Shown: positions 43,716 to 51,962 of the stretch, in pieces
How positions within the stretch are numbered: the stretch's first letter is position 1
How the letters are laid out: every line of letters begins with the position of its first letter
Assembly (NCBI GenBank): GCA_964548175.1
Contig: CAZJQS010000016.1
Coordinates: 1-64,000, forward strand
DNA: 64,000 nucleotides
DNA from: JANQPA01 sp964548175
Lineage (GTDB): Bacteria; Bacteroidota; Bacteroidia; Chitinophagales; Saprospiraceae
Direction of reading: 5' to 3'
Notes under the pieces: generated by a model
Told to the model about the DNA's origin: nothing
What the model saw: the letters and a program-made list of their open reading frames with translations, nothing else
Databases searched by the model: none
Program-made: the position numbers and the translations under genes

Positions 43716-45283
43716 CAAATCAATTTATCCCAATCCACGCCGGCTTTGATCTTATCTACTTCCGGCATTTCATCCTCCAGCATCAATTCCTGAACGATGG
43801 CCATCTCTTTATCCCGGCCCATGCCGAGGGCGGCCTTAGGCAGGTTATTTTCGACAAAAAAGGCGATGAACTGGTCCTCATCGGGGTTTCCGTCAAAAAT
43901 AATCTCATCAAAACGATGGGCATGGCCGACATACTGCATGGGCGTTCCCTGTTGTACGGTCCAGAAGAAGGGAACGGCCTGGAATTTTTGTTCAGCGCCC
44001 GCCATGTTCATGCCGGCGATGCGGCCCTGCTGGGCAGCCACTTTCCAGTGTTCGATCCGGGTAGGGGTTCCGTGGTAAGGGTATTTTGCGATGTCGCCGG
44101 CGGCGTAGCAGGCGTTATTGACCGCGAGGTATTCATCGACCAGCAGGCTGCCGTCTGTTTCGAGCGGTACGCCTTTCAGGAAGTGAGTGGCGGGAGACAC
44201 GCCTACGCCGACCACTACCAAGTCAGCTTCAATGGTCTTACCGCTTTCCAGTTCGACTTTATTGACCTTTCCATTGCCCAGGAAGCGTTTCGGTTTTTGT
44301 TGTAAATGAAATTTTATCCCGGCCTCCTCGTGCATTTGCTGGATTTTTCGGCCGATCTTTTCTCCGAAGGTTTTGGCAAAAGGCACTTTTTCGGGCGCTA
44401 CTACCGACACTTCGCATCCCAGGTAACGAAGGCTCTGTGCGCCTTCCAATCCGATAAAGGAACTGCCGATGACCACCACTTTTTTTGATTCCTTTGCCAG
44501 ATCCCGGATCTGCCGGCTATCGGCCAGCGAGCGAAGCGTATGTATGTTGCCCAGATCACTTCCTTCTATACTCAGTTCCCGGGGAGTACCCCCGGTGCAG
44601 ACGAGCAGTTTGTCGTATTCCAGCGTATTGCCATCATCAAACAGGAGGGTTTTGGTAGCCACGTTGGCTTCTTTAACTTTCTTGCCCTGCAGCAACTGGA
44701 TATCGCGCTGCTCGTAAAAAGCCTTATCCCGCAAGGGCATCCACTCCTCGGGCGCTTCATCCATAAGGTAATCCTTGCTGCAGTTTGGGCGATCGTAAGG
44801 CATTTCCTCTTCTTTAGTGATCAGGATGACCTCGCCGGTGAATCCAGCCTCCCGGATGCCCTCCACGGCGTAGGCGCCGGCAGCGCCGCCGCCGAGCACG
44901 ACGTATTTTTGTTGGTTATCTTTATCCTTAGCAACCATTTTGTTGGGAATGCGGTCGGTCATTTCCCCGGGCAGGGAAACGAAGATATCTTCGCCTTTGA
45001 CGGTGACTTCAAAGGAAGGCAGGCCATCCAGTCCGGGCGCTTCCAGGTGTCGGCCTGTTTTCACATCAAAACAGGCATGATGCCAGGGGCAGACCAGCCG
45101 GCAGCCGTTCAGGGCGCCGTCGGCTAGGGGTGCGCCGTAGTGAGTGCATTTTCCGTAGACGGCGAAAAAGTCGCCGTCGACTTTAGCCAGGACGATCTCG
45201 TGATCATCGCTGATGGAAATGCTTTTCATCTGGCCCTCGGAGAGGTCGTTGATTTGAGCTATTTTCTTTTTTTGCATAGACAT
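43715..45283 (-). CDS. Rieske-domain FAD-dependent oxidoreductase (AIF-M3 type)
   Basis: 522 residues. The N-terminal Rieske domain (about 1-105) has the [2Fe-2S] motifs CTHYGAPLADG and CPWHHACFD, with two Cys and two His ligands. The FAD/NAD(P)H oxidoreductase starts near 127 with a Rossmann motif in YVVLGGGAAGAYAVEGIREAG; a second in KVVVIGSSFIGLEGAQSLRYLG binds NAD(P)H. The C-terminal dimerisation/reductase domain is present. The family resembles mammalian AIFM3 and bacterial nitrite-reductase/ferredoxin reductase-like proteins. No signal peptide is seen. It is preceded on the same strand by an SRPBCC remnant (26 bases) and a lipoprotein gene, likely one transcript. Confidence 0.9.
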   Translation of the reverse strand: MSMQKKKIAQINDLSEGQMKSISISDDHEIVLAKVDGDFFAVYGKCTHYGAPLADGALNGCRLVCPWHHACFDVKTGRHLEAPGLDGLPSFEVTVKGEDIFVSLPGEMTDRIPNKMVAKDKDNQQKYVVLGGGAAGAYAVEGIREAGFTGEVILITKEEEMPYDRPNCSKDYLMDEAPEEWMPLRDKAFYEQRDIQLLQGKKVKEANVATKTLLFDDGNTLEYDKLLVCTGGTPRELSIEGSDLGNIHTLRSLADSRQIRDLAKESKKVVVIGSSFIGLEGAQSLRYLGCEVSVVAPEKVPFAKTFGEKIGRKIQQMHEEAGIKFHLQQKPKRFLGNGKVNKVELESGKTIEADLVVVGVGVSPATHFLKGVPLETDGSLLVDEYLAVNNACYAAGDIAKYPYHGTPTRIEHWKVAAQQGRIAGMNMAGAEQKFQAVPFFWTVQQGTPMQYVGHAHRFDEIIFDGNPDEDQFIAFFVENNLPKAALGMGRDKEMAIVQELMLEDEMPEVDKIKAGVDWDKLI

Positions 45284-45308
45284 ACAGTGTGATGTTTGAA
45301 GTAAAAGA

Positions 45309-45530
45309 TCACCTATTCAAATAGGAGAAGGAGATTGGATGTTCGAAAAAATAGCCGATAGGGCCGTGCCCGCCTCGCGCTCCGAGAACCAGCCCCTTGT
45401 CTAATTTCATTCCCGGCCAATGTTCTTTCGGCCAGACCAGATCGTTGTCAGAGGAAAGGGTCATCATGAGCAACCAAACTTTTGCTTTCGGTTGAGAGAT
45501 GGTTCTTTGATGGATGTTTTGTACGCGCAT
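45309..45530 (-). pseudogene. Truncated SRPBCC-family gene (N-terminal fragment)
   Basis: 73 residues from ATG 45530 (MRVQNIHQRTI). The pattern NDLVWPKEHWPGMKLDKGLVLGARGGHGPIGYF matches the start of SRPBCC (START-like) proteins of about 150 residues, which continue with further strands; here the frame stops at YLNR after about half of the expected fold. It may be a recent truncation. It lies between two genes of the same strand, so the break need not affect transcription. Homology is from memory of the pattern. Confidence 0.5.
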
Positions 45531-45540
45531 AGGAGCAAAA

Positions 45541-45984
45541 CTAATCTTTAACAATCCGATGAACAATCACATACTCCCCGATCCGGCTCTGCATCCGCTC
45601 ATTTTCCTCACAAACATCCCATTCGCCCTCTCTGAAGGATACCTCCAAAGTTACCGCATTAATGGGACCATCGCTGGCAGCCAGGTGGTCTTCCAGTTCC
45701 TTGCGGGTCACCTGGCTCTCGCAGAACTTGATGAAATAATCCTGAATGGATCGCTGCACGTACATTTCTTTGAAATCCGCAGGCTCCCCGTTCTTTTTGA
45801 TGAAGCTTTTTAAAACAATAGGAGCAGTAATGATCTTTTTTCCATCATTGGAGGACGTATCGACCGTTTTCTTTTTTTCCATATGGTCTGTATTTTGAGC
45901 ATGACAGGAGGGAAGTAATATCCATAAAATGATTGCCAGGGAAAAAGCTACATTTACAGCCGATGGGACAATCTTTTTATTCAT
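45541..45984 (-). CDS. Exported or lipoprotein of unknown function
   Basis: 147 residues. A signal sequence (about 1-27) ends in LLPSC, a plausible lipobox, or alternatively HAQ for signal peptidase I. The mature protein is mostly alpha/beta with charged residues, and contains two other cysteines (KFCESQVTRK and DVCEENERM). No family is recognised. Its stop is 10 bases before the start of the SRPBCC fragment, so the two are cotranscribed. Confidence 0.65.
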   Translation of the reverse strand: MNKKIVPSAVNVAFSLAIILWILLPSCHAQNTDHMEKKKTVDTSSNDGKKIITAPIVLKSFIKKNGEPADFKEMYVQRSIQDYFIKFCESQVTRKELEDHLAASDGPINAVTLEVSFREGEWDVCEENERMQSRIGEYVIVHRIVKD

Positions 45985-46112
45985 TCCAGGTATTTAAACT
46001 TTAAACAATTTCTTAACCAAAATATTCAAAAACATCTGTAATTGAAAATTTTTTACTTTTTGATGGACTATTTATGTTTGATAAAAGCTATTTTCCCGGA
46101 AAACATTTCCAA

Positions 46113-47210
46113 ATGACCCGGCAGCTCCTACTCCTGATCTTCCTCCTGGCTTTTTCCCTTTCTTCCTGCAAGATCGGCAGATTTGTTTTTTACAATAAGG
46201 CCAATATTACCGACTATAAGGTATTCCCCAGCAGACCGATCGAAACGGGAGACAGCAATTTCTCTTTTCCCAAAGTCGACAACAGACTCCCTTTTGATTC
46301 CTTAACCATCACTGCTAAAGGCGAAAAAAAGAGACAAAAGTTCGAAGATTATCTGATCGATAACGAAACAGTCGCTTTTTTAATCATCCAAAACGACACC
46401 CTGATTTATGAAAACTACTTTAACGGCTATGACGAAACCTCCATCGTTAATTCCTTCTCGATGGCCAAGTCCGTCACCTCCATGCTGATCGGCTGCGCAC
46501 TTGAGGAAGGACTGATCGAGTCGACAGAAGATCCCATCACCAAATACCTTCCCGAGCTGAAAGACAACGGTTTTGAAAGCATTACCATTGAGCATTTGCT
46601 GGACATGCGCTCAGGAATTAAATTCAAAGAAGAATACCTCAACCCTTTCGGACATGTAGCCACCTTTTATTATGGGACCAATTTAAGAAAAGCCATAGGA
46701 AGGTTAAAGCTGGAACATAAGCCTGGCAAAATATTGAGTTATCGTAGCGTAGATACCCAGCTTTTAGGATTGCTGCTGGAGCGCGTATTGAATGGCCGGA
46801 CCATCACCTCTTATCTGGAAGAAAAGATATGGCAGCCGTTGGGCATGGAATATCCCGCCAGTTGGAGTTTGGACAGGAAGAAAAATGGCCTGGAGAAAAC
46901 GTTTTGTTGCCTGAATGCTCGAGCCAGGGATTTTGCTAAATTGGGTCGTTTATACTTGAATGAAGGAAATTGGAACGGCCGACAAGTTGTTCCGGCTCAT
47001 TGGGTCAGAGAATCAGTACAAGACACCAGCAGCAGTTACAACAATCAGTGGTGGCTAAATAAAAATGGCGTTTTTGCAGCAGAAGGCATCCTGGGCCAGT
47101 TCATCTCAGTTCATCCCAAGAAAAACCTCGTCATAGTTCGCCTAGGAAAGAAATACGGCAAAATCGGCGCCTGGGAGAAGATCTTTAAATTGATTGAAGA
47201 AAAAATCTAG
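46113..47210 (+). CDS. Serine beta-lactamase-fold hydrolase, lipoprotein
   Basis: 365 residues from ATG 46113, where the lipoprotein signal begins (LLLLIFLLAFSLSSC); an earlier ATG at 46074 adds a non-signal leader. The class C/AmpC-like catalytic motif SxxK is SMAKS in NSFSMAKSVTSMLIG, the second motif is Tyr-containing around SYRSVDTQLLG, and a GxLGQF region near the end (EGILGQFISVHPKKN) occupies the KTG position. The family includes esterases, peptidases and 6-aminohexanoate-dimer hydrolases, so beta-lactam resistance is not implied. It is probably anchored in the outer or inner membrane. Confidence 0.85.
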   Translation: MTRQLLLLIFLLAFSLSSCKIGRFVFYNKANITDYKVFPSRPIETGDSNFSFPKVDNRLPFDSLTITAKGEKKRQKFEDYLIDNETVAFLIIQNDTLIYENYFNGYDETSIVNSFSMAKSVTSMLIGCALEEGLIESTEDPITKYLPELKDNGFESITIEHLLDMRSGIKFKEEYLNPFGHVATFYYGTNLRKAIGRLKLEHKPGKILSYRSVDTQLLGLLLERVLNGRTITSYLEEKIWQPLGMEYPASWSLDRKKNGLEKTFCCLNARARDFAKLGRLYLNEGNWNGRQVVPAHWVRESVQDTSSSYNNQWWLNKNGVFAAEGILGQFISVHPKKNLVIVRLGKKYGKIGAWEKIFKLIEEKI

Positions 47211-47216
47211 CATATA

Positions 47217-47342
47217 GAGGCTGTCTCAAAAGACCTACGGTCTTTTTTCGCGGCTAATACTATATTTCTTTAGCGGTATTTTAAGAGAAAAAATAAAATT
47301 TTTCTCTTTCCACTCTCTTTCACAAACATACGAGACAGCCTC
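47217..47342. repeat. Inverted-repeat element E (GAGGCTGTCTC ends)
   Basis: GAGGCTGTCTC (47217-47227) and GAGACAGCCTC (47332-47342) enclose 104 bases holding two hairpins: AAAAGACC TAC GGTCTTTT (47228-47246) and AAGAGAAAAA...TTTTTCTCTT (47283-47308). It lies between convergent genes, so it can also act as a terminator. Related short end sequences (GAGGTTGTCTC) occur in the terminator at 33.5 kb. Confidence 0.6.
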
Positions 47343-47358
47343 CATATACACTCACACC

Positions 47359-47730
47359 CTACTGATTAAACTCAATCACATGCGCACTCACCGTTATCGT
47401 TCTTTTGGTATAAAAAGGAGGAAAACCACCGATGTGTTCCTCCGTGACGATGTTGATCAGCGCTTTAGAACCGGACTCCAGATTAGCAGCCTCTATCATG
47501 CTGGCGTAAGCATTGGCGTATAGCTGTCGCTTGTTGAGCCCGCCGAAGATCAAAACATATTCGACCTCAGCGGTTCCGGTAACCCGATCTACGATCGTGT
47601 AGTTGTTGCTGCTCAAGTGGACCTGAGTAGCATTTTGATTCTGGTTGAAAATGACGGCATTGTTCACCCCGCAGGAACTCACTAACAAGAAAAGGGCAAT
47701 TGCCGTAAAAACGGCAGGTATCGTTTTCAT
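47359..47730 (-). CDS. DUF6567-type lipoprotein
   Basis: 123 residues with lipobox LLVSSC near 20. The compact mature part (NNYTIVDRVTGTAEVEYVLIFGGLNKRQLYANAYASMIEAANLESGSKALINIVTEEH...) fits the DUF6567 family of Bacteroidota lipoproteins, where the GL(N/S)K and ANAYASM segments are conserved. Function unknown. The upstream space holds repeat B copy 2. Confidence 0.75.
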   Translation of the reverse strand: MKTIPAVFTAIALFLLVSSCGVNNAVIFNQNQNATQVHLSSNNYTIVDRVTGTAEVEYVLIFGGLNKRQLYANAYASMIEAANLESGSKALINIVTEEHIGGFPPFYTKRTITVSAHVIEFNQ

Positions 47731-47756
47731 AAAAAAAAGGGTTTATTAATTAATAC

Positions 47757-47903
47757 AAGTTGCGAAGCAACTTTAGTAGAAGGTAGAAGGTATTAGGTAG
47801 AAAGAAATATAACCAAAAAAAGTATCAATTTGTCCATTTCAGGCAGAAATCTTTCTACTTTCTACCATTTACCATCTACACCTAAGTTGCATCGCAACTT
47901 AGG
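47757..47903. repeat. Intergenic repeat family B, copy 2 (complete)
   Basis: Begins with the palindrome AAGTTGC GAA GCAACTT and ends with a related palindrome, TAAGTTGC ATC GCAACTTA. Between are GTAGAAGGTAGAAGGTATTAGG and the arm CTTTCTACTTTCTACC, complementary to GGTAGAAAG near the left. The middle matches copy 1 (7216-7333). Both copies lie directly upstream of a - strand gene, in the same orientation. Confidence 0.8.
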
Positions 47904-47919
47904 TTAATTAAATTATCAA

Positions 47920-49782
47920 TTACTCTTTTAAGGCCTGCTCCAGGGCTGCTTTCCCACCTACTACCGGTAAAGTCAGCATCGTTTCACTCAAATCCACCGA
48001 CAATTCCGTGCCCGGTTCCGGCCATAAGGTAAACTCCCGATCGCTGGAGAAGATCATCAGCCCGATCTGCTGGCCCGCCGGAATGACCTGATCGTCCGGC
48101 TGTAAGTCGAATTCCAGTTCATAAAATTCGCCCGGCGTCAACGGACTGCTCTCCGTCAGCGATTTGTGGTTTTGGGGGTCGGCCCATCCACGAGTGATGA
48201 TGTTGTCGGTAACCCTGGCGCCGCGACCTTCACTCCAGGGCAGGGACACCAGCCAGACGGACAAATTAGCCGCAGGCTTACTGCTCGCTACTTTGATCCT
48301 CATGCTCGCCAGGCCAGAAATATGAAGGTCTTCCTTTAACTCCGGCGTCAGATAGATCAGCCGATGGTTGGTGTACTCGGCTTTGGCCAGGGTCGCCCCG
48401 GAAAAGGAAAAGTTGTCGACCAGCGTTTCGACGCCAGGATCGGCGGAAGGCTGCAACTCAAGAGTTCCTTGTTCGGGTGCGCCGGGTCTCAAATAAAGCT
48501 CCACCGGCCTGGCTTCCGGATGTGGGTAATCTTCGTAAGCAGTAGGCTCAGATCGATCATCTTCTTCTCTAACGATCCAGGCTCTGGGGTCTTCCTCCAC
48601 CCCGTTTTCAACGCCATGCAAATAGCGGGTAAACCAGCGATTCATGATCTCCATGGGGGGAGCACCGCCATGGCCATCCTGGTGATAATATATTTGCGCC
48701 GGTACGCCTTTTTCTTTCACCGCTTTGTAGATGCGATAGCTATGCTCCGGCATCACGTTCCAGTCGTTAAAGCCGTGGGACATAAGCAGGGCCGCTTTAA
48801 ATGGCGCTATATCATTCAGATAATCTCTACCCGCCCAAAAATCGTTGTAGTCGCCGGTAATCCGGTCCATGCCGTTTTTCATCTCTTTGTCGCGGACGGT
48901 GGCATTGTTGTAGGCTCTTTTGGACTCATCGCCACTATGGATAAAATCATAAAGCACATCCACATCTTCCCCCAGGTAACCACCGGGGCTTCTAACCAAT
49001 CCATTAGAGCGATAATAGTGATAGTAAGAAGTATTGGGAGCAATGGGAATAATGGCTTCGAGCCCTTCCACTCCAGTGGTGGCGGCGGCTACAGGAAGGG
49101 TTCCGTTGTAAGAAGTACCGATCATGCCGACCTTTCCGGTGCTCCAGTAAGCTTCCACTTTTTCATTTCCATCAGGAGTGGTATATCCATCGGCGCGTCC
49201 GCAGAGCCAGTCTATCACGGCTTTAGGCGCCAGTGATTCGTTATCTCCACCAACGGTCGGCGCTCCTTGTGATAAGCCTGTTCCGGGCGAGCTGGAGTGC
49301 ACCACGATGTACCCTCTGGGCACCCAGTTGTTAACATGCCCTTTAGAAATGACCGGGCGCTCTCCACGCCGGTTAATGCCCTTAGGATGGGTGCGTTTGG
49401 GAGGAGTGGCGCCGATCTCGTGCCTTACATTCCAGAATATACCCTCTTCCAGCGAAGCCGTGCCTGCAAAATAAGGACTGCTATTGTAAACGACTGGAAG
49501 TTTCAAACCTTCCGTTTCTGTTTGCTTAGGACGAGTTACGCTTACATGCATACGGTCTGGCTTGCCGTCGCCGTCGGTATCGAAGTCGGTTTCTACCCAA
49601 AGATCGTGAATGATCCAGTCGTTGGGATCAGAAAATGCTTCGACGATCTGCGCCTCGCCGTCTTTAAAAACCGGTTGGGCTTTATCAACGGTTGCTCCTT
49701 TTTGAGCCGTCAGGGAAAATGAAGCCCCCAAGACGAAGGAGAGGGCCAATAACCAAATACGAAGAGAGATCATTTTTTTCAT
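47920..49782 (-). CDS. CocE/NonD family hydrolase (X-Pro dipeptidyl-peptidase-like)
   Basis: 620 residues with signal peptide (about 1-27, SLTAQ). The S15/CocE alpha/beta hydrolase has its nucleophile in GTSYNGTLPVAAA and an acid/base pair in the region GFNDWNVMPEHSYRIY and HQDGHGGAP; the C-terminal jelly-roll X-Pro domain follows (LWLVSLPWSEGRGA, SPLTPGEFYELEFDL). The family contains cocaine esterase, cephalosporin acylase-like enzymes and X-Pro dipeptidyl peptidase. A periplasmic dipeptidyl peptidase is most likely. It is the first of three family members within 13 kb. Confidence 0.88.
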   Translation of the reverse strand: MKKMISLRIWLLALSFVLGASFSLTAQKGATVDKAQPVFKDGEAQIVEAFSDPNDWIIHDLWVETDFDTDGDGKPDRMHVSVTRPKQTETEGLKLPVVYNSSPYFAGTASLEEGIFWNVRHEIGATPPKRTHPKGINRRGERPVISKGHVNNWVPRGYIVVHSSSPGTGLSQGAPTVGGDNESLAPKAVIDWLCGRADGYTTPDGNEKVEAYWSTGKVGMIGTSYNGTLPVAAATTGVEGLEAIIPIAPNTSYYHYYRSNGLVRSPGGYLGEDVDVLYDFIHSGDESKRAYNNATVRDKEMKNGMDRITGDYNDFWAGRDYLNDIAPFKAALLMSHGFNDWNVMPEHSYRIYKAVKEKGVPAQIYYHQDGHGGAPPMEIMNRWFTRYLHGVENGVEEDPRAWIVREEDDRSEPTAYEDYPHPEARPVELYLRPGAPEQGTLELQPSADPGVETLVDNFSFSGATLAKAEYTNHRLIYLTPELKEDLHISGLASMRIKVASSKPAANLSVWLVSLPWSEGRGARVTDNIITRGWADPQNHKSLTESSPLTPGEFYELEFDLQPDDQVIPAGQQIGLMIFSSDREFTLWPEPGTELSVDLSETMLTLPVVGGKAALEQALKE

Positions 49783-49979
49783 AAAAAGAAGATTAGTTTT
49801 TCTAATAATCTGGAATATAGGAAAAGTAAGGAAAACATGAATTATCTAGAATTTTTATCCTTTTTTAACAATGAATTAATTTACATAATCAGCGAAATCT
49901 GCTTGATCCTCACTGTCATTACAGCGAAAAAAAGAAACTCGCTTTTTAAAAAAAGCAGGGATACCCATGTTTTCCGTTA

Positions 49980-51932
49980 TCAGTCAAACACCCGCAGTGG
50001 TATGCTTATTCGAGAGGGATGAGCCTCCCCCCGATGAATCCTCCACTGAGGATTAGCGCCCTGTTCCGGTACGCGTGCAAAAGAAGTGGAATCGGCCCCT
50101 GCAATGGCGATCTGCAAACGATGCCCTTCTTTAATCAAAGCTGAAGTGGCATACAATCCCATAGACACCAACTGCGGCTCGCCCACCGGCATTTCAGCGG
50201 CGTCCTTTTTCAAAAAGCTGTGATAAGGGCCAAAAACAGGATATATCGGCTGCTCGTCAGCAATTTTCCGGTGTTTAAGCCTCAGAATGCCTTCAGACAA
50301 ATAAGTAACCGCGCCATCGGGCGACACCTCTTCCAGATATGCATGCACAGCACCATCCGACTGATCGGAAGTGAGCCACAGATCAAGCACCACATTTCCG
50401 GTAAGCTCCATGTCTTGTTCGAATGGGGCAGTCTGGTAACGCAGTAAGCTGGAAAGTTCCGGACGGTTGCGGTCGTATACGACATCGCTGCCGCCCAGTT
50501 GGGTCATCCAGCGGGAACTGGAAGTGGTCCCCACTTCAAAGTCGACGGAGTAATCGTCTGCGGCTTGTTCTGATGCGGGCGCTTCTTCTGTCAGCTTTTT
50601 TTCTGGTCCAAGAAAAAAGGTAAGCGTATCAAAACCACGAGGCGGCCAGATGTCTGTTTGCCGCCAGGTATCTGCTCCCATCACATAATATTGAAGTCCG
50701 GTTTCGGGAGGTGTTCCTTCTTTTTTCAAATAAGCGGCAAAAAAGCTTTCCAGCCGCTGCAGTTGCTCCTCCTGCGACCAGGCCAGTTCGCCCTTTGTTT
50801 CCTTAAAGGGATCGGTGTCTTGTCCTCCCCCATGACTGAAAGGAGCGATAAATACGGATTGGGGATTGCTGAAACTGACAAACCTGGCCAGAGTTCCTTC
50901 CACCGTAGCCGCGTCAAACCAGCCGGCTACGACATACATGGGCAGGCCGGAAGCTTCGATTTCTTCCTTGCGACCATAGGGCATATTGTCCATGGCCGTA
51001 TAGCCGAGCGGACTGATGGGGCTGTCCCGGTAATGCAATTCGGACATCAATGTCTTTACGATCGGAGAATTATGTGCTGCTACGGCCGCCTCCAGTTTAT
51101 CTTTTTCTCCATCCACCGGCTTGACGCCTCCGGCGACCCATTTCGTAATGGTGCAAGCGCCCCCCTCTATAGGTTGTGGGCTGAAAAAGCTGGACAAAGC
51201 GCAGATGTCATTTCGGTCCATAGCGGCCACCATATCGCTCCAAAGATCGACAAAAGCAGGTTGATATACTCCTCCCGGCGTCACCAGGTGATACTGCGCA
51301 TCGAAGTCGGAATATAAGGGAGCGACTACTTTTAGCGCAGGATGTCCGGTTGTGGTCATCAATTCGGCTGAGGTGCCGGAATAGGAAACACCCAGCGCCC
51401 CGACATTTCCGTTCGACCAGGGCTGACTCACGATCCAGTCCAAAACGGAGGCGTAATCGTCTACCTCCTGCAGGGAGTACTCGGTATCGTGCACACCGAA
51501 AGAAGCACCGGTGCCACGCACATCTACGGTGATGTAGGCATAGCCTTTATCTGTGAAATAAGCGGCAAATCCACCTGGGCGACTACCCGGTGTTTCTCCT
51601 CCGAATAATCCGATCACGCGCCCCAGCAAGGTCACCGGTGTAGCTCTCCAGTAACGCGTGCCTTCGACCAGGGCCGGCAGTTGTTCCGTTCCGCTCAGGT
51701 TTTTCGGCAGCCAGACGTCAATGGCGATCAGCGTCCCATCCTTAGCTGGCACATAGACCGAATGATTGCGATCCACCCCAAAGGGCGTATTTCGATCACC
51801 CGGCAGAGGCCGGAGCCCGGCTATTAAAAAAATGATCAGGACGATCAGCAACACGGCGCCCAGGATACGAAGTATCCATTTGCCTATCGTACGCCCCGAG
51901 CGCGTCGGAGCAGAATTATTTTCGTTGGTCAT
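49980..51932 (-). CDS. CocE/NonD family hydrolase, membrane-anchored
   Basis: 650 residues. A single transmembrane helix (about 20-44, ILRILGAVLLIVLIIFLIAGL) anchors it. The catalytic serine is in GVSYSGTSAEL; the acid and histidine are near VVAGWFDAATVEGTLARF and APFSHGGGQD. The C-terminal X-Pro jelly-roll domain is present (LDLWLTSDQSDGAVHAYLEEV). It lies 30 bases after the flavoenzyme gene on the same strand, so they are probably cotranscribed. Confidence 0.87.
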   Translation of the reverse strand: MTNENNSAPTRSGRTIGKWILRILGAVLLIVLIIFLIAGLRPLPGDRNTPFGVDRNHSVYVPAKDGTLIAIDVWLPKNLSGTEQLPALVEGTRYWRATPVTLLGRVIGLFGGETPGSRPGGFAAYFTDKGYAYITVDVRGTGASFGVHDTEYSLQEVDDYASVLDWIVSQPWSNGNVGALGVSYSGTSAELMTTTGHPALKVVAPLYSDFDAQYHLVTPGGVYQPAFVDLWSDMVAAMDRNDICALSSFFSPQPIEGGACTITKWVAGGVKPVDGEKDKLEAAVAAHNSPIVKTLMSELHYRDSPISPLGYTAMDNMPYGRKEEIEASGLPMYVVAGWFDAATVEGTLARFVSFSNPQSVFIAPFSHGGGQDTDPFKETKGELAWSQEEQLQRLESFFAAYLKKEGTPPETGLQYYVMGADTWRQTDIWPPRGFDTLTFFLGPEKKLTEEAPASEQAADDYSVDFEVGTTSSSRWMTQLGGSDVVYDRNRPELSSLLRYQTAPFEQDMELTGNVVLDLWLTSDQSDGAVHAYLEEVSPDGAVTYLSEGILRLKHRKIADEQPIYPVFGPYHSFLKKDAAEMPVGEPQLVSMGLYATSALIKEGHRLQIAIAGADSTSFARVPEQGANPQWRIHRGEAHPSRISIPLRVFD

Positions 51933-51962
51933 GTTGTTCCTTTTTTATTCCACCTGATACCT

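Noticed and set aside
48364..49236. 290-codon + strand frame opposite a CocE/NonD gene
   Set aside because: Shadow frame; no domain, and the - strand frame carries a complete hydrolase with signal peptide.
49837..50022. 61-codon + strand frame between two CocE/NonD genes
   Set aside because: AT-rich intergenic sequence that overlaps the end of a real gene; no conserved features.
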